A DNA stretch of 59,823 nucleotides from Synechococcus sp. CS-1331. GTDB taxonomy: Bacteria > Cyanobacteriota > Cyanobacteriia > PCC-6307 > Cyanobiaceae. Where the stretch lies: assembly GCA_025127975.1 (NCBI GenBank), contig JAHLYQ010000032.1, forward strand, positions 1 to 59,823, read 5' to 3'. Positions within the stretch are counted from its first letter, which is position 1. Each line of letters begins with the position of its first letter. Of this stretch, positions 36,219-44,371 are shown piece after piece. The notes beneath the pieces were generated by a model. That model saw only the letters and a list, made by a program, of their open reading frames with translations, was not told the origin of the DNA and made no database searches. Both the position numbers and the translations under genes were made by a program.

Positions 36219-37988
36219 TCAATTCCCGAAGAAGCGGTAGCGGCTGGTGCTGCGGGCCACCATGTCCCAAGGGAATAGGTCGGTGAAGCTATGCCCAGTT
36301 AAGCTATTATTGAAAGTATTGTTTTCATCGGGAAGTATTCCCATGAGTATGAAGACATCTGCCACACCGGTCCTTGGTATGTTGAGTTTGGCACTGGTGC
36401 CACTGATGTCCAGTCGGTTGGCCCAGACAACAGTCTGAAAGGTGTCGCTTGACCCTCCTATGAGCCTGACAGCAGCTTTTGGTGCATAAGTGAAAAAACG
36501 AGCTTCCCTGGTGGAGCCCTTCATTGTGAGATCTTGAACGCCCGATCCAAACAGAGAAAGATCGGTAACGTTGCCTACAAACGCGGTGCACGACTTGTTC
36601 TTGCAGTGCCTGATGGTTCCGCTTGCAAGAGTTTGCTTAATTCCGGTGCCATTGGAAGGGAAGTAAAGCCTTATCCTTCTAGAGCTATTGCCACTGACAA
36701 AAATTAAATCATCAGGGCCCCCGCTGAGATCTATGCCGCTATATATACAGTGGATATCATTTTTAAGAAGTGTGCAGTTCTCTGGCAAGGGGGCCGTACT
36801 GGTTGCATCAAAAATAGTCCTTGGATTGGATAAAGGAGGTATAGATGAAGTTTCTCGACTCAATAGGGGGGGGCAGGGCAGGAGGGTACAGGGCTTAAGC
36901 ACTGGGGGGGTGCCATTGAATGAGCCGGGATATGTGGGTAGCTCTGGGAGCTTGATATCAAGCCGTTCCATCTGGTTGCCGGAGGTGTTGTCGGCAGGTA
37001 TGCATTGATCTGATTTTACGAACACGCAGTACACGGGGTTAACGGCTGCCAGCCGGCTGTTCAATAATGTGGAGCCTCCGGCTAAAATAGAGCCTCCAAT
37101 CTCTTCATTGCCAATAACAACAATACCAAATCCTTCAGGGTCAAGCCCTTGAAGCATGAGGCAGCGATTGCTAGTTGGGTTGGTACGACTAGTAAGGGCA
37201 TAGTTGCTGTTGCCGTGGCCCGTGGGGGAATTATTGACGGAGTCTTGATGGCTACCAAACGGGATCTTGCAGCATTTGGGAACCACGCTGAAATCTTCCT
37301 GCAGAATTGTGCTAGAAGCTATTTCATTACTCTGACTATTGCGATAAACAACCGCTTCTACACTGAGCCGGAAAACACCGGAATTTTTGGTATCGTCCAG
37401 CAGAGAAAGGCTGGGGCTTGATTTTATCGGGATTTTGAAATCCTTGGAATTTGGCCGCTTTACTATTCTAAATGCTCGGGTAGAGCCATTGCGAGTCTTG
37501 CTAATAGCTCCATCATCCCCGATGAAAAAATAGCCATTGTTGGCTTTGCTGCTGCCAAGATTGAGATCTGATAAACTTGGCGATGCCTGATATGTATTTA
37601 CTCCGTTTATGTACGTTTTTGTGCAGGGATTCAAGTGGTTAGTTGCAGCTTGAATGTCCGTCCATAGAGATGTGGCGGCATCGGGGTTGGCTTTTTCTGC
37701 GCTCTGAGGATAGGCAAGTAGGTGGCGATTTTCTTCCTTATTTATCTGGCTGATTAGGTAGGCCATGCCGCTACGGGCTACATTGCGTGCCTGCAGGCTT
37801 TGACCCTGAAAAATCGATCCAAGCATTGAGCTGGCCGACTGGTTCAGCAGCGTTGCGGTGCCTGCGATTAAGATTAGAACAGCAGTGAGTACATATAAGA
37901 AGGAGAATCCCTGGGCGCCTTCCGAGACAGGGTACCGCTGCCTCGAGGACCTATTTTTAGGGATGAATTTTAACTGTGCTGATATCAC
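36219..37988 (-). CDS. Large minor pilin/adhesin-like protein, PilX position, lacking Glu5
   Basis: A 589-residue protein. The leader ends SEGAQG and the mature helix is FSFLYVLTAVLILIAGTATL; residue 5 is tyrosine, not glutamate, as in PilX/GspK-like tips. A second conserved feature is QARNVARSGMAYLISQINKE, common to PilX-type proteins. The following ~450 residues form a beta-rich domain (SNSTGTSALFSG-like low-complexity strands, cysteine pairs such as TLLPCPPLL), possibly an adhesive tip. It is about 3.5 times longer than the plus-strand counterpart. First gene of the minus operon. Confidence 0.75.
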   Translation of the reverse strand: MISAQLKFIPKNRSSRQRYPVSEGAQGFSFLYVLTAVLILIAGTATLLNQSASSMLGSIFQGQSLQARNVARSGMAYLISQINKEENRHLLAYPQSAEKANPDAATSLWTDIQAATNHLNPCTKTYINGVNTYQASPSLSDLNLGSSKANNGYFFIGDDGAISKTRNGSTRAFRIVKRPNSKDFKIPIKSSPSLSLLDDTKNSGVFRLSVEAVVYRNSQSNEIASSTILQEDFSVVPKCCKIPFGSHQDSVNNSPTGHGNSNYALTSRTNPTSNRCLMLQGLDPEGFGIVVIGNEEIGGSILAGGSTLLNSRLAAVNPVYCVFVKSDQCIPADNTSGNQMERLDIKLPELPTYPGSFNGTPPVLKPCTLLPCPPLLSRETSSIPPLSNPRTIFDATSTAPLPENCTLLKNDIHCIYSGIDLSGGPDDLIFVSGNSSRRIRLYFPSNGTGIKQTLASGTIRHCKNKSCTAFVGNVTDLSLFGSGVQDLTMKGSTREARFFTYAPKAAVRLIGGSSDTFQTVVWANRLDISGTSAKLNIPRTGVADVFILMGILPDENNTFNNSLTGHSFTDLFPWDMVARSTSRYRFFGN

Positions 37989-38133
37989 ATTGACTGATTT
38001 GGTAGTTGATTGGCCCTTTGCTGGAGAATGATTGCTGGGGACAAGCTATTGATTAATCTTGGCCTGGATTGGTATATACTTTGTGCTTCTCTGTAGTCTT
38101 GTATTTTTCAAATCAGCATTTTAGCTAGGGCTT

Positions 38134-38586
38134 TTACCAAGTGCCGCCAGTGCACCCCTCGCCTGTGCAGGTTTTAGTAATCCCTCCTGCCGCCGATACC
38201 GTTGCCGTATAGGTGGCCGAGGGCGACGCTACTGTTGCTATAAAAGTTCCTCCAGCAGCAGTTGTGCAGGTCCCGGCTGGTATAGTCACGCCGTTTCCGC
38301 CCGATGTTGTTTGCGCAAAAGTGCCAGTCCCTTCAACTAAAAATACTTGGCATTCCTTCGCTGCTCCTGCAGCAAGCGATTTTGCTGCGGCTACCTTTGC
38401 CTTGCTTGATTGGTTAAGGAATGAGGGAAGGGCTACAGAGGCTAGAATGCCTACAATAATAACCACAACCAAGAGCTCAATCAAAGTGAACCCCCTGCTG
38501 ATGGCCGACCCAGGGCGCCTTGACTGGGAGATCATCTGCTGAATCAGCCGGTGGCGAACTCCGGCCCTGAGAATAGTGGTGTTCAT
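38134..38586 (-). CDS. pilA: Type IV major-pilin-like protein (PilA family)
   Basis: A prepilin of about 150 residues. The leader ends PGSAISRG and the mature part is FTLIELLVVVIIVGILASVA with Glu5, then LPSFLNQSSKAKVAAAKSLA typical of cyanobacterial PilA. The C-terminal part has cysteines in AKECQVF, GTCTTA and KTCTGEGC that can form the disulfide-bonded loop. Starts at ATG 38586 (long leader) or ATG 38535. It lies 145 bases upstream of the minor-pilin operon with an AT-rich gap between (37989-38133), where the operon promoter is likely. Confidence 0.88.
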   Translation of the reverse strand: MNTTILRAGVRHRLIQQMISQSRRPGSAISRGFTLIELLVVVIIVGILASVALPSFLNQSSKAKVAAAKSLAAGAAKECQVFLVEGTGTFAQTTSGGNGVTIPAGTCTTAAGGTFIATVASPSATYTATVSAAGGITKTCTGEGCTGGTW

Positions 38587-38673
38587 TGATTGGTTTGAGA
38601 CTGGTGAGAGTCCATGGCTCAGTTGAGCTAAAGGTATCGGCTGCCTCAGGGGCAGGCAATAGGAGTAGGGCAA

Positions 38674-39030
38674 GTTTCGGTCGAGCAGTTCCCCAGAATC
38701 TCTAGATGAGTCGTATCTGCAGTATTAGCGACGCCGATTGCTGCGGCTCCGCGGGGGTCGTGTCTTCCCGGCCTCTCCCTGTCTCTGCAGCGGCCGGTCT
38801 TTTCTGATGGTCCGTCTCCCCTGATCCAGGGCCGGTCCCAATCGCCCCGACCAGCCCAATCGCCGCCGTTTGTCACTGCCATCCACTGGTGCGTGCGGCC
38901 TGGCTGCCCGACATATCTCTGAAAATGCTTGCGCCGAAATGGGTCTCAGGTCATTACATGGGCAGGGAGCCGTGAGAGCTTGGGGTTCTCACACCAAACC
39001 AACCCTGTGTGGATTTCCGCGCCCGGCTCC
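38674..39030. other. Intergenic region upstream of pilA, no gene recognised
   Basis: This stretch holds no supported gene. It contains the GC-rich segment around 38740-38830 and could include the pilA promoter and old insertion-sequence debris. The space after the transposase remnant (39662-39931) is likewise without a gene, apart from the frame LQRRLKQPWFTRVELPQPP at 39675-39740, which may be another mobile-element leftover. Confidence 0.35.
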
Positions 39031-39661
39031 ATGCTGGACTGATCGCCTTCCTCCGTCGACACAGCCTCTTCGCTGACCATCGCTAACTGGTTCTCCTGGC
39101 ATGAATGGTGAGCGGGGTCCTGCTGAGCCAGCCCGTCTTTTTCGACCATTGGAAGGCTGCGCTGCCGCTGGGTTGTTGCCTTGCCGCCAGCCGGCAGCGG
39201 TGCGCTCAGCGGTGGCTGAGCAATGGGCGATCCAGCCGTGGCAAAAGCCTGGTCACTGTGTCAGCGTCAGCGCTTAGGTCGTTATCTCGCTACTGGAGAA
39301 GGCCGATCAGCTTGTGGCCTGGCTCGGGGCCATCACACTCCTGGCCGAACGCGCTTTCCCCAGCACTGAGCTGCTCGCCTGGTTCAGCGGTCAAATCCGC
39401 TTGATCTGTGTGATGTGGTTGCGAGTCGACACCTGGATCTACGGCACCGCTGCGCCGATGGGCTGTGAGGTTCGCCTACTGCGGCTGCCCCGTGGTCGCT
39501 GCCGTGGTTTCCGGGACGTGCAGCTCTGGTGCGAAGGCAGTCAGGGGGCCCCTGATCGGATCAATCGGCCCTTGCTGCTAGTGGCGATCGCCGTGTTGGT
39601 GAGCAGCCTGCAGGGATTTGCCGTTAGTTTGGCATGGATTCCGTCCTATTGCAGGAGCTGA
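39031..39661 (+). pseudogene. Decayed DDE transposase
   Basis: Fragments of a DDE-type transposase are spread over two frames. Frame one from 39039 has LIAFLRRHSLFADHR, two stops, then LPLGCCLAASRQRCAQRWLS. A second frame from 39314 has ITLLAERAFPSTELLAWFSG, then LRVDTWIYGTAAPMGCEVRL, LRLPRGRCRGFRDVQLW and INRPLLLVAIAVLVSSLQGF. In related transposases, as I remember them, about 60 residues with the last catalytic Glu stand before the INRPLLL-like helix; here they are missing. There are thus at least two stops, one frameshift and one internal deletion. No terminal inverted repeats were found. Confidence 0.65.
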
Positions 39662-39931
39662 AGCTCTGAATTCGCAGCCGCGGCTTGCAGCGGCGGCTGA
39701 AACAGCCCTGGTTCACGCGGGTGGAACTGCCGCAACCACCACGAACCGCGCAGCTGGCGGTCGCATGACTGTCTCAATTGAGAAGTGTCGGGCTGTCAGG
39801 CGTGCGACACCGACCGGGTATCAGCGGTGACACCAGGGTCCGAAGCTGCGGACGGAACTGGTCCAGGCCGAACACGTCGACACTGGATCGTGTCTTAGGG
39901 TGGCATGTATTAAGCAACGGTGAGGGTTGGA

Positions 39932-40702
39932 ATGATGGCCTGGAATCGTTTGGGCGCGATGAGCAATCTATTGACGTCTTCCATTGCTGGCCCCCCTCTA
40001 CTTATTGCTTGTTTGAGTGCTACGGGGCTGTTCTTGAACTTTCTTTCAATTATGCCCGCCCAGGCACTTACGGTTACAAATTCTGCCACCTTTAACCCTG
40101 TGCTTCAGGTTGATGGCGGATACCTTGACACTGGGCTGGCAATAAGCGGCCTTGGCACTTCGGTTACCAGCATTTCACTCAGCGTCAGCCTTACAAAATG
40201 TGGAGCCACCATTAATGCAGATGGCAGCTGCAATGTGTCCAGCCCCCCTGATTTTTCTTTCAATGAAGATATTGGGTTGTATCTTATAAGCCCAGGCGGT
40301 ACTCTCTCTGCCATGGTGCTTCCATATCCCCGCTCAAGTTTATCTGGCCAGGACGGCGGCGCAACAGTTACCTGGAATTTTCAGGATTCCTTCTCCTCAA
40401 CAGTAGGAGGTTCTGCCTTGGTTAGCGGAAGCTACCAACCCACGGATCTTTTTTCTGGATTTAATGGACAAAGTCCCAATGGTACCTGGACGCTTCGCTA
40501 CGAAGACACAACACCATTCGCCCCCCTCAGTATCAACAGCTGGGCCATCTCCGTAACTGATGAGACCGGCTCCGGCCCAGGCCCCACCCCAGCCGATGTG
40601 CCAGGGCCCCTTCCCCTGTTTGGGGTTGCTGCCGCCTTTGGCTGGAGTCGCCTGCTCAGGAAACGGATCCGGGCCCGCCGTGACCTTCGGTCTGGTTCCT
40701 AG
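39932..40702 (+). CDS. Secreted PEP-CTERM-like protein with P-domain-like region
   Basis: A 256-residue exported protein. An N-terminal hydrophobic segment (LLIACLSATGLFLNFLSI) with AQA is the signal peptide. The body is beta-rich. FSGFNGQSPNGTWTLRYED followed by INSWAISVTD recalls the proprotein-convertase P domain. The C-terminus is VPGPLPLFGVAAAFGWSRLL then basic RKRIRARRD. This fits the cyanobacterial PEP-CTERM-like sorting signal: PGPLP motif, hydrophobic helix, arginine cluster. The product is probably surface-anchored and processed by an exosortase-like enzyme not in this window. ATG 39932 or 39935 is the likely start. Confidence 0.7.
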   Translation: MMAWNRLGAMSNLLTSSIAGPPLLIACLSATGLFLNFLSIMPAQALTVTNSATFNPVLQVDGGYLDTGLAISGLGTSVTSISLSVSLTKCGATINADGSCNVSSPPDFSFNEDIGLYLISPGGTLSAMVLPYPRSSLSGQDGGATVTWNFQDSFSSTVGGSALVSGSYQPTDLFSGFNGQSPNGTWTLRYEDTTPFAPLSINSWAISVTDETGSGPGPTPADVPGPLPLFGVAAAFGWSRLLRKRIRARRDLRSGS

Positions 40703-40736
40703 GGATTGCGAGCCCGGCACTGCCTAAGGTCGCCCC

Positions 40737-41603
40737 ATGGCTTTGCTAACTCTTCGCCCTGCCACCAGTCTTTCGGGCCGCATGGCCCGTTGGGGCCTAG
40801 TGATTGTGGTGGTCTACGCCCTGGTGGCAGTGCTGACGCCCCTGTTGGTGCAGGTGGGTTGGTTGCCCGAACCCAATTCCGGTCTGCAGAACCCCATCTA
40901 CGCCGCCCCCTCCCTGGGCCACTGGTGCGGCACCGATCGCCTCGGCCGCGATGTATGCGTGCGCACCCTGGCCGGTAGCGGCGTGGCCCTGCAGGTGGTT
41001 TTGCTGGCCCTGGTGATCGCCCTGGTGATCGGCGTTCTCCTCGGCATGGTGAGTGGCTACCTGGGCGGCTGGGTAGACCGGCTGCTGGTGCTGCTGATGG
41101 ACACCCTCTACACCCTGCCGGTGTTGCTGCTTTCCGTGGTGATGGCCTTTCTGCTCGGCCGTGGCCTGCCCAATGCCGCCGCTGCCCTCTGCGTTGTCTA
41201 CATCCCCCAGTATTTCCGCGTCGTGCGCAACCAGAGTGCCCAGGTGAAGGCCGAGCTCTATGTAGAGGCGGCCCAGTCGCTCGGGGCCGGGCCCCTATGG
41301 ATCCTGCGCCGCTACCTCTTGCGCAATGTGATCACCTCGGTGCCGGTGCTGCTCACCCTCAATGCCGCCGATGCGGTGCTGGTGCTTGGCGGCCTTGGTT
41401 TCCTCGGCCTGGGCCTGCCGGAAACCATCCCCGAGTGGGGTGGCGACCTCCAGCAGGCCCTCACCGCCCTCCCCACCGGCATCTGGTGGACCGCCCTCTA
41501 CCCCGGCGTGGCTTTATTTGTGCTCGTGCTCGGCCTGTCGTTTCTGGGGGAGGGGCTCGAGAGCTGGCTCAGTGGTGGCAATGCCCAGCGCTCTGGCAGC
41601 TGA
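40737..41603 (+). CDS. ABC transporter permease, DppC/OppC type
   Basis: A 288-residue inner-membrane permease of the peptide/nickel family. The N-terminal helix is followed by the periplasmic segment with HWCGTDRLGRDV. Five further helices follow, and the EAA loop EAAQSLGAGPLWILRRYLL contacts the ATPase. The end NRXIP-like WGGDLQQALTALPTG matches the DppC-type C-terminus. It stands alone: no partner permease, ATPase or binding protein adjoins, so its partners are encoded elsewhere. The substrate is not inferable; nickel is possible but unsupported. Confidence 0.88.
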   Translation: MALLTLRPATSLSGRMARWGLVIVVVYALVAVLTPLLVQVGWLPEPNSGLQNPIYAAPSLGHWCGTDRLGRDVCVRTLAGSGVALQVVLLALVIALVIGVLLGMVSGYLGGWVDRLLVLLMDTLYTLPVLLLSVVMAFLLGRGLPNAAAALCVVYIPQYFRVVRNQSAQVKAELYVEAAQSLGAGPLWILRRYLLRNVITSVPVLLTLNAADAVLVLGGLGFLGLGLPETIPEWGGDLQQALTALPTGIWWTALYPGVALFVLVLGLSFLGEGLESWLSGGNAQRSGS

Positions 41604-41611
41604 AGCTGGCT

Positions 41612-42790
41612 TCAGGGGCGCAGTTGCCGCAGCCAGGTTTCCAGTGGTTCACAGCGGATGCCATCGATCAGCAGCGGCTCTGGGCAGAAGGAGAGCAGCA
41701 GGCGTTCGGCTTCCGGGTAGTCCTCGCCGAAGGCCCGCAGCGCCTTGAGGTCGCTTCGGTCGATGCGTCGGCTGCGTTTCACCTCAATGGCCCGAAACAG
41801 ATTGGGGCCATACACGATGAAATCCACCTCCAATCCGGATCGGGTGCGCCAGAAGCTGAGTTGGGCGCCTCCGGGCCGCAGCTGGCAGAGCGCCCGCAGA
41901 TGTTGAGCCACCAGGGATTCGAGGGCTATGCCATCAATCTCTTCCGGCGCATCCAGTGGACCGCGGGGCCTGAGGGAACGGAACACGCCGGCATCGAAGT
42001 AGAAAAACTTCTGGTGCTGCACCAGCTGCCGCTGGGCCCGACGTTGAAACACTGGCAGCCGAAAGCTGATCAACAGATCCTCCAGAATCCCCAGATAGCT
42101 TTCTGCCCGTTTGCGGGGAATTTCGGCTTCTCGGGCCAGGTTGGCCAGGTTTAGTAAGGAGCCCTGCGAAAGGCTGATCACCTCCAGGAACCTCGCGAAA
42201 TCGCCGATCTGACGCACCAGGGCTTCTGCTTGCACCTCTTCCTGCAGATACAGCGAGGCATAGGCCGCCAGAGTGGCCTGGGGATCTACTGCCTGCCACA
42301 CGAGGGGCACTAGCCCGTTGGCCTGGGCCCGCTTCAGGTCAAAGTCCTGGCCGAGCTCGGCAGCCATGAACGGCCCCATATGTAGCGACAGCAACCGCCC
42401 TCCGAGCAGATTGGCGGCCCCGTGGCGCAGCTTGCGGGCACTCGAACCGGTGAGCACAAAGCGCAGATCGCGCCGTTGTTCCACCAAGCCATGCACCACG
42501 TCAAGCAACTGGGGCGCTTTCTGCACTTCGTCGATGACCACCGTGTGGGTCGTTGCCCCAGCGGCGGCGATCCGCTCGGCCAGTCGCTCTGGCTTGGCCT
42601 GATAGGCGCGCAGCACCTCCGGTGCCAGCAGATCCACCCGCAGGGCCTCGGGAAACTCCTGCTGCAGCCAGGTGGATTTTCCGGTGCCGCGAGGGCCGAA
42701 CAGGAAGAAGCTGCCGGGCGGCGGCTGCAAAAATCGACTTACTGACGCCATATACGCAGCCGAAATGGAGTTTTGACCACCATTTTGCAT
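41612..42790 (-). CDS. AAA-type ATPase with DUF4143 domain
   Basis: A 392-residue protein. Walker A is FGPRGTGKST (near residue 33), Walker B is VVIDEVQKAP, and sensor 1 is LTGSSARKLRHG. The C-terminal DUF4143 domain has FWRTRSGLEVDFIVYG and AIEVKRS, an apparent PD-(D/E)XK nuclease core. This AAA_14/DUF4143 family is widespread, transferable and of unsettled function; roles in defence or addiction have been suggested. The start could be M1 (42790) or M14 (42751). Confidence 0.85.
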   Translation of the reverse strand: MQNGGQNSISAAYMASVSRFLQPPPGSFFLFGPRGTGKSTWLQQEFPEALRVDLLAPEVLRAYQAKPERLAERIAAAGATTHTVVIDEVQKAPQLLDVVHGLVEQRRDLRFVLTGSSARKLRHGAANLLGGRLLSLHMGPFMAAELGQDFDLKRAQANGLVPLVWQAVDPQATLAAYASLYLQEEVQAEALVRQIGDFARFLEVISLSQGSLLNLANLAREAEIPRKRAESYLGILEDLLISFRLPVFQRRAQRQLVQHQKFFYFDAGVFRSLRPRGPLDAPEEIDGIALESLVAQHLRALCQLRPGGAQLSFWRTRSGLEVDFIVYGPNLFRAIEVKRSRRIDRSDLKALRAFGEDYPEAERLLLSFCPEPLLIDGIRCEPLETWLRQLRP

Positions 42791-42885
42791 GGATTTCGGG
42801 CGACTGTCTGCCCGAGGCCGGGCCAGAATCAGCCAGGATCCATGTGTACTCCCCGGCGCCAGCAGCGCAGCTCAGTAGCGCAGCT

Positions 42886-43575
42886 TCAGTAGCGCATCTT
42901 CAGGGAGCGGGGCAGGCTTTCGCTGATGGCCCCCTCGGGGTCGAGGGCTGGGTAGGGCCGCCCCTCCCTTTGACACCAGGCGGCCACCTCCGGGTAGGCC
43001 CACTCAAATAGCAGGCGGCCGTAGCGCTCCGCCGGCACCCCTTCGCCGCCGCTGGGCACCCGGCCGGCCGCCTGGCGTTGGCGCAGTGCCTCAAACAGCA
43101 AGGTGGCGCAGGCCACGCTCACATTCAGCGATTGCACCATCCCCCGCATCGGGATCACCACCGGTTGGTCCACCAGGGCGGCCGCTGCTGGCCTCAGGCC
43201 CCACTTCTCGGCCCCCAGCACAAAGGCGCAGGGACCGCTGAAATCGCACTGGCGGTAGTCCACCGCCTCCTGGGAGAGGTGGGTGCCGAACAGCTGCAGG
43301 CCCCGATCCTTCAGTCCCTGCAGCAGCTCGCCGATTTCGGCGTGACGATGCAGGGGCACCCACTTTTCGCTGCCCTTGGCCGTGCAGTTGAGGGTGGGGG
43401 TGCGGCCCGCCAGGCTCACCACATGGGCCTCGAGCACCCCCACCGCATCACAGCTGCGCAGGATCGCCGAGAGGTTGTGGGGCTTGTCGACATGCTCGAG
43501 CACCACGGTGAGATCACCCATGCGGCGATCGAGCACGGCCTTGAGCCGCTCAAAGCGGCGGGGCAGCAGGGGCAT
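42886..43575 (-). CDS. trmH: tRNA (guanosine-18-2'-O)-methyltransferase TrmH
   Basis: SPOUT-class methyltransferase that 2'-O-methylates G18 in the D loop of tRNAs. The motif 1 region is LEHVDKPHNLSAILRSCDAV; the knot forms from FVLGAEKWGLRPAA and IPMRGMVQSLNVSVACATLL. ATG 43575 (MPLLPRRFERL) matches the family N-terminus; the frame extends to a TTG at 43611. The 229-residue length is normal. Confidence 0.92.
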   Translation of the reverse strand: MPLLPRRFERLKAVLDRRMGDLTVVLEHVDKPHNLSAILRSCDAVGVLEAHVVSLAGRTPTLNCTAKGSEKWVPLHRHAEIGELLQGLKDRGLQLFGTHLSQEAVDYRQCDFSGPCAFVLGAEKWGLRPAAAALVDQPVVIPMRGMVQSLNVSVACATLLFEALRQRQAAGRVPSGGEGVPAERYGRLLFEWAYPEVAAWCQREGRPYPALDPEGAISESLPRSLKMRY

Positions 43576-43644
43576 GGCGTCAGGTGAGCTGCGGAGCCAG
43601 TAGCGGAACAACCGCCGGGGCTGCCGGCAGATGCCCCACGCGGG

Positions 43645-43977
43645 TCACGGCAGTCTGCAGGTGTACTCGAACTGCCGTTGGGGCAGCGGGGGCAGATCAG
43701 GTCCGTAGGGCATCTCCAGGCATAGGTGCCAGAAGTTCCAGGAGCGCCGGTTGAATTCCCCGGGTTGGGCAGTGCGCAGCACGTCCCGGAGGATGTCGTC
43801 ATCGACCACCTCGCGCAGCTGCTCGACGTCCTGCCAGGCCCCTATGTTCATCACCTGGGCCAGCAGGCGGTGGGGATTGGCAAGGCTCTCGCTCGGTGTT
43901 TTCCACCACACATAACGCCTGGCCAGTGGTTCCAGGGCCCGGAGTTGCAGCGTGTTGATCACCATGGAGCCAGGCAT
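43645..43977 (-). CDS. Hypothetical protein with RSWNFWH motif
   Basis: A 110-residue soluble protein. Conserved-looking motifs: RYVWWKTPSESLANPHRLLA, NIGAWQDVEQLREV, AQPGEFNRRSWNFWHLCL and LPPLPQRQF. I recall similar small proteins next to AbiEii-type nucleotidyltransferase genes, but no such gene follows, so this is only a suggestion. An internal ATG lies at residue 5. It lies just upstream of trmH on the same strand (69 bases). Confidence 0.55.
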   Translation of the reverse strand: MPGSMVINTLQLRALEPLARRYVWWKTPSESLANPHRLLAQVMNIGAWQDVEQLREVVDDDILRDVLRTAQPGEFNRRSWNFWHLCLEMPYGPDLPPLPQRQFEYTCRLP

Positions 43978-44037
43978 GGTATGAAATCGCGCTTAACCCA
44001 ATCCTAGGAAGCTCCCGGGCGGGAGCCTGTCCAGCCG

Positions 44038-44361
44038 ATGCCAATCCCAAACGCCTTCGACCAGCAGGTCTATGCCGCCGTGGCCCGCATCCCCCGCGGC
44101 CAGCTCGCCACCTACGGCCAGATCGCTGAGCTGCTCGGCGTCTGGGGTGCGGCGCGCCAGGTGGGTTGGGCTCTGCGCCGCCTGCCCCTGCCGTCGGAGA
44201 TTCCGTGGCAGCGGGTTGTTAATGCCAAAGGGCAGATCAGCTTCACCCCCAGCCGCGAGGGCAGCGACTGGATCCAGGCCGAGCTGCTACGCGCCGAGGG
44301 CATCCCGGTGGATGCTGCCGGTTGCCTGCCCCTGGCCCGTCACCGCTGGCAGCCGCGCTAG
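44038..44361 (+). CDS. Alkyltransferase-like (ATL) DNA-repair protein
   Basis: A 107-residue protein related to the DNA-binding domain of O6-alkylguanine-DNA alkyltransferase. The helix-turn-helix and arginine finger region AARQVGWALRRLP are present. The active-site loop reads PWQRVVNAKG: tryptophan replaces the alkyl-accepting cysteine of the usual PCHRV. This is the hallmark of ATL proteins, which bind O6-alkylguanine without repairing it and channel the lesion to nucleotide-excision repair. The next gene, rsmB, begins ten bases later. Confidence 0.9.
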   Translation: MPIPNAFDQQVYAAVARIPRGQLATYGQIAELLGVWGAARQVGWALRRLPLPSEIPWQRVVNAKGQISFTPSREGSDWIQAELLRAEGIPVDAAGCLPLARHRWQPR

Positions 44362-44371
44362 GTGTGGAGCC

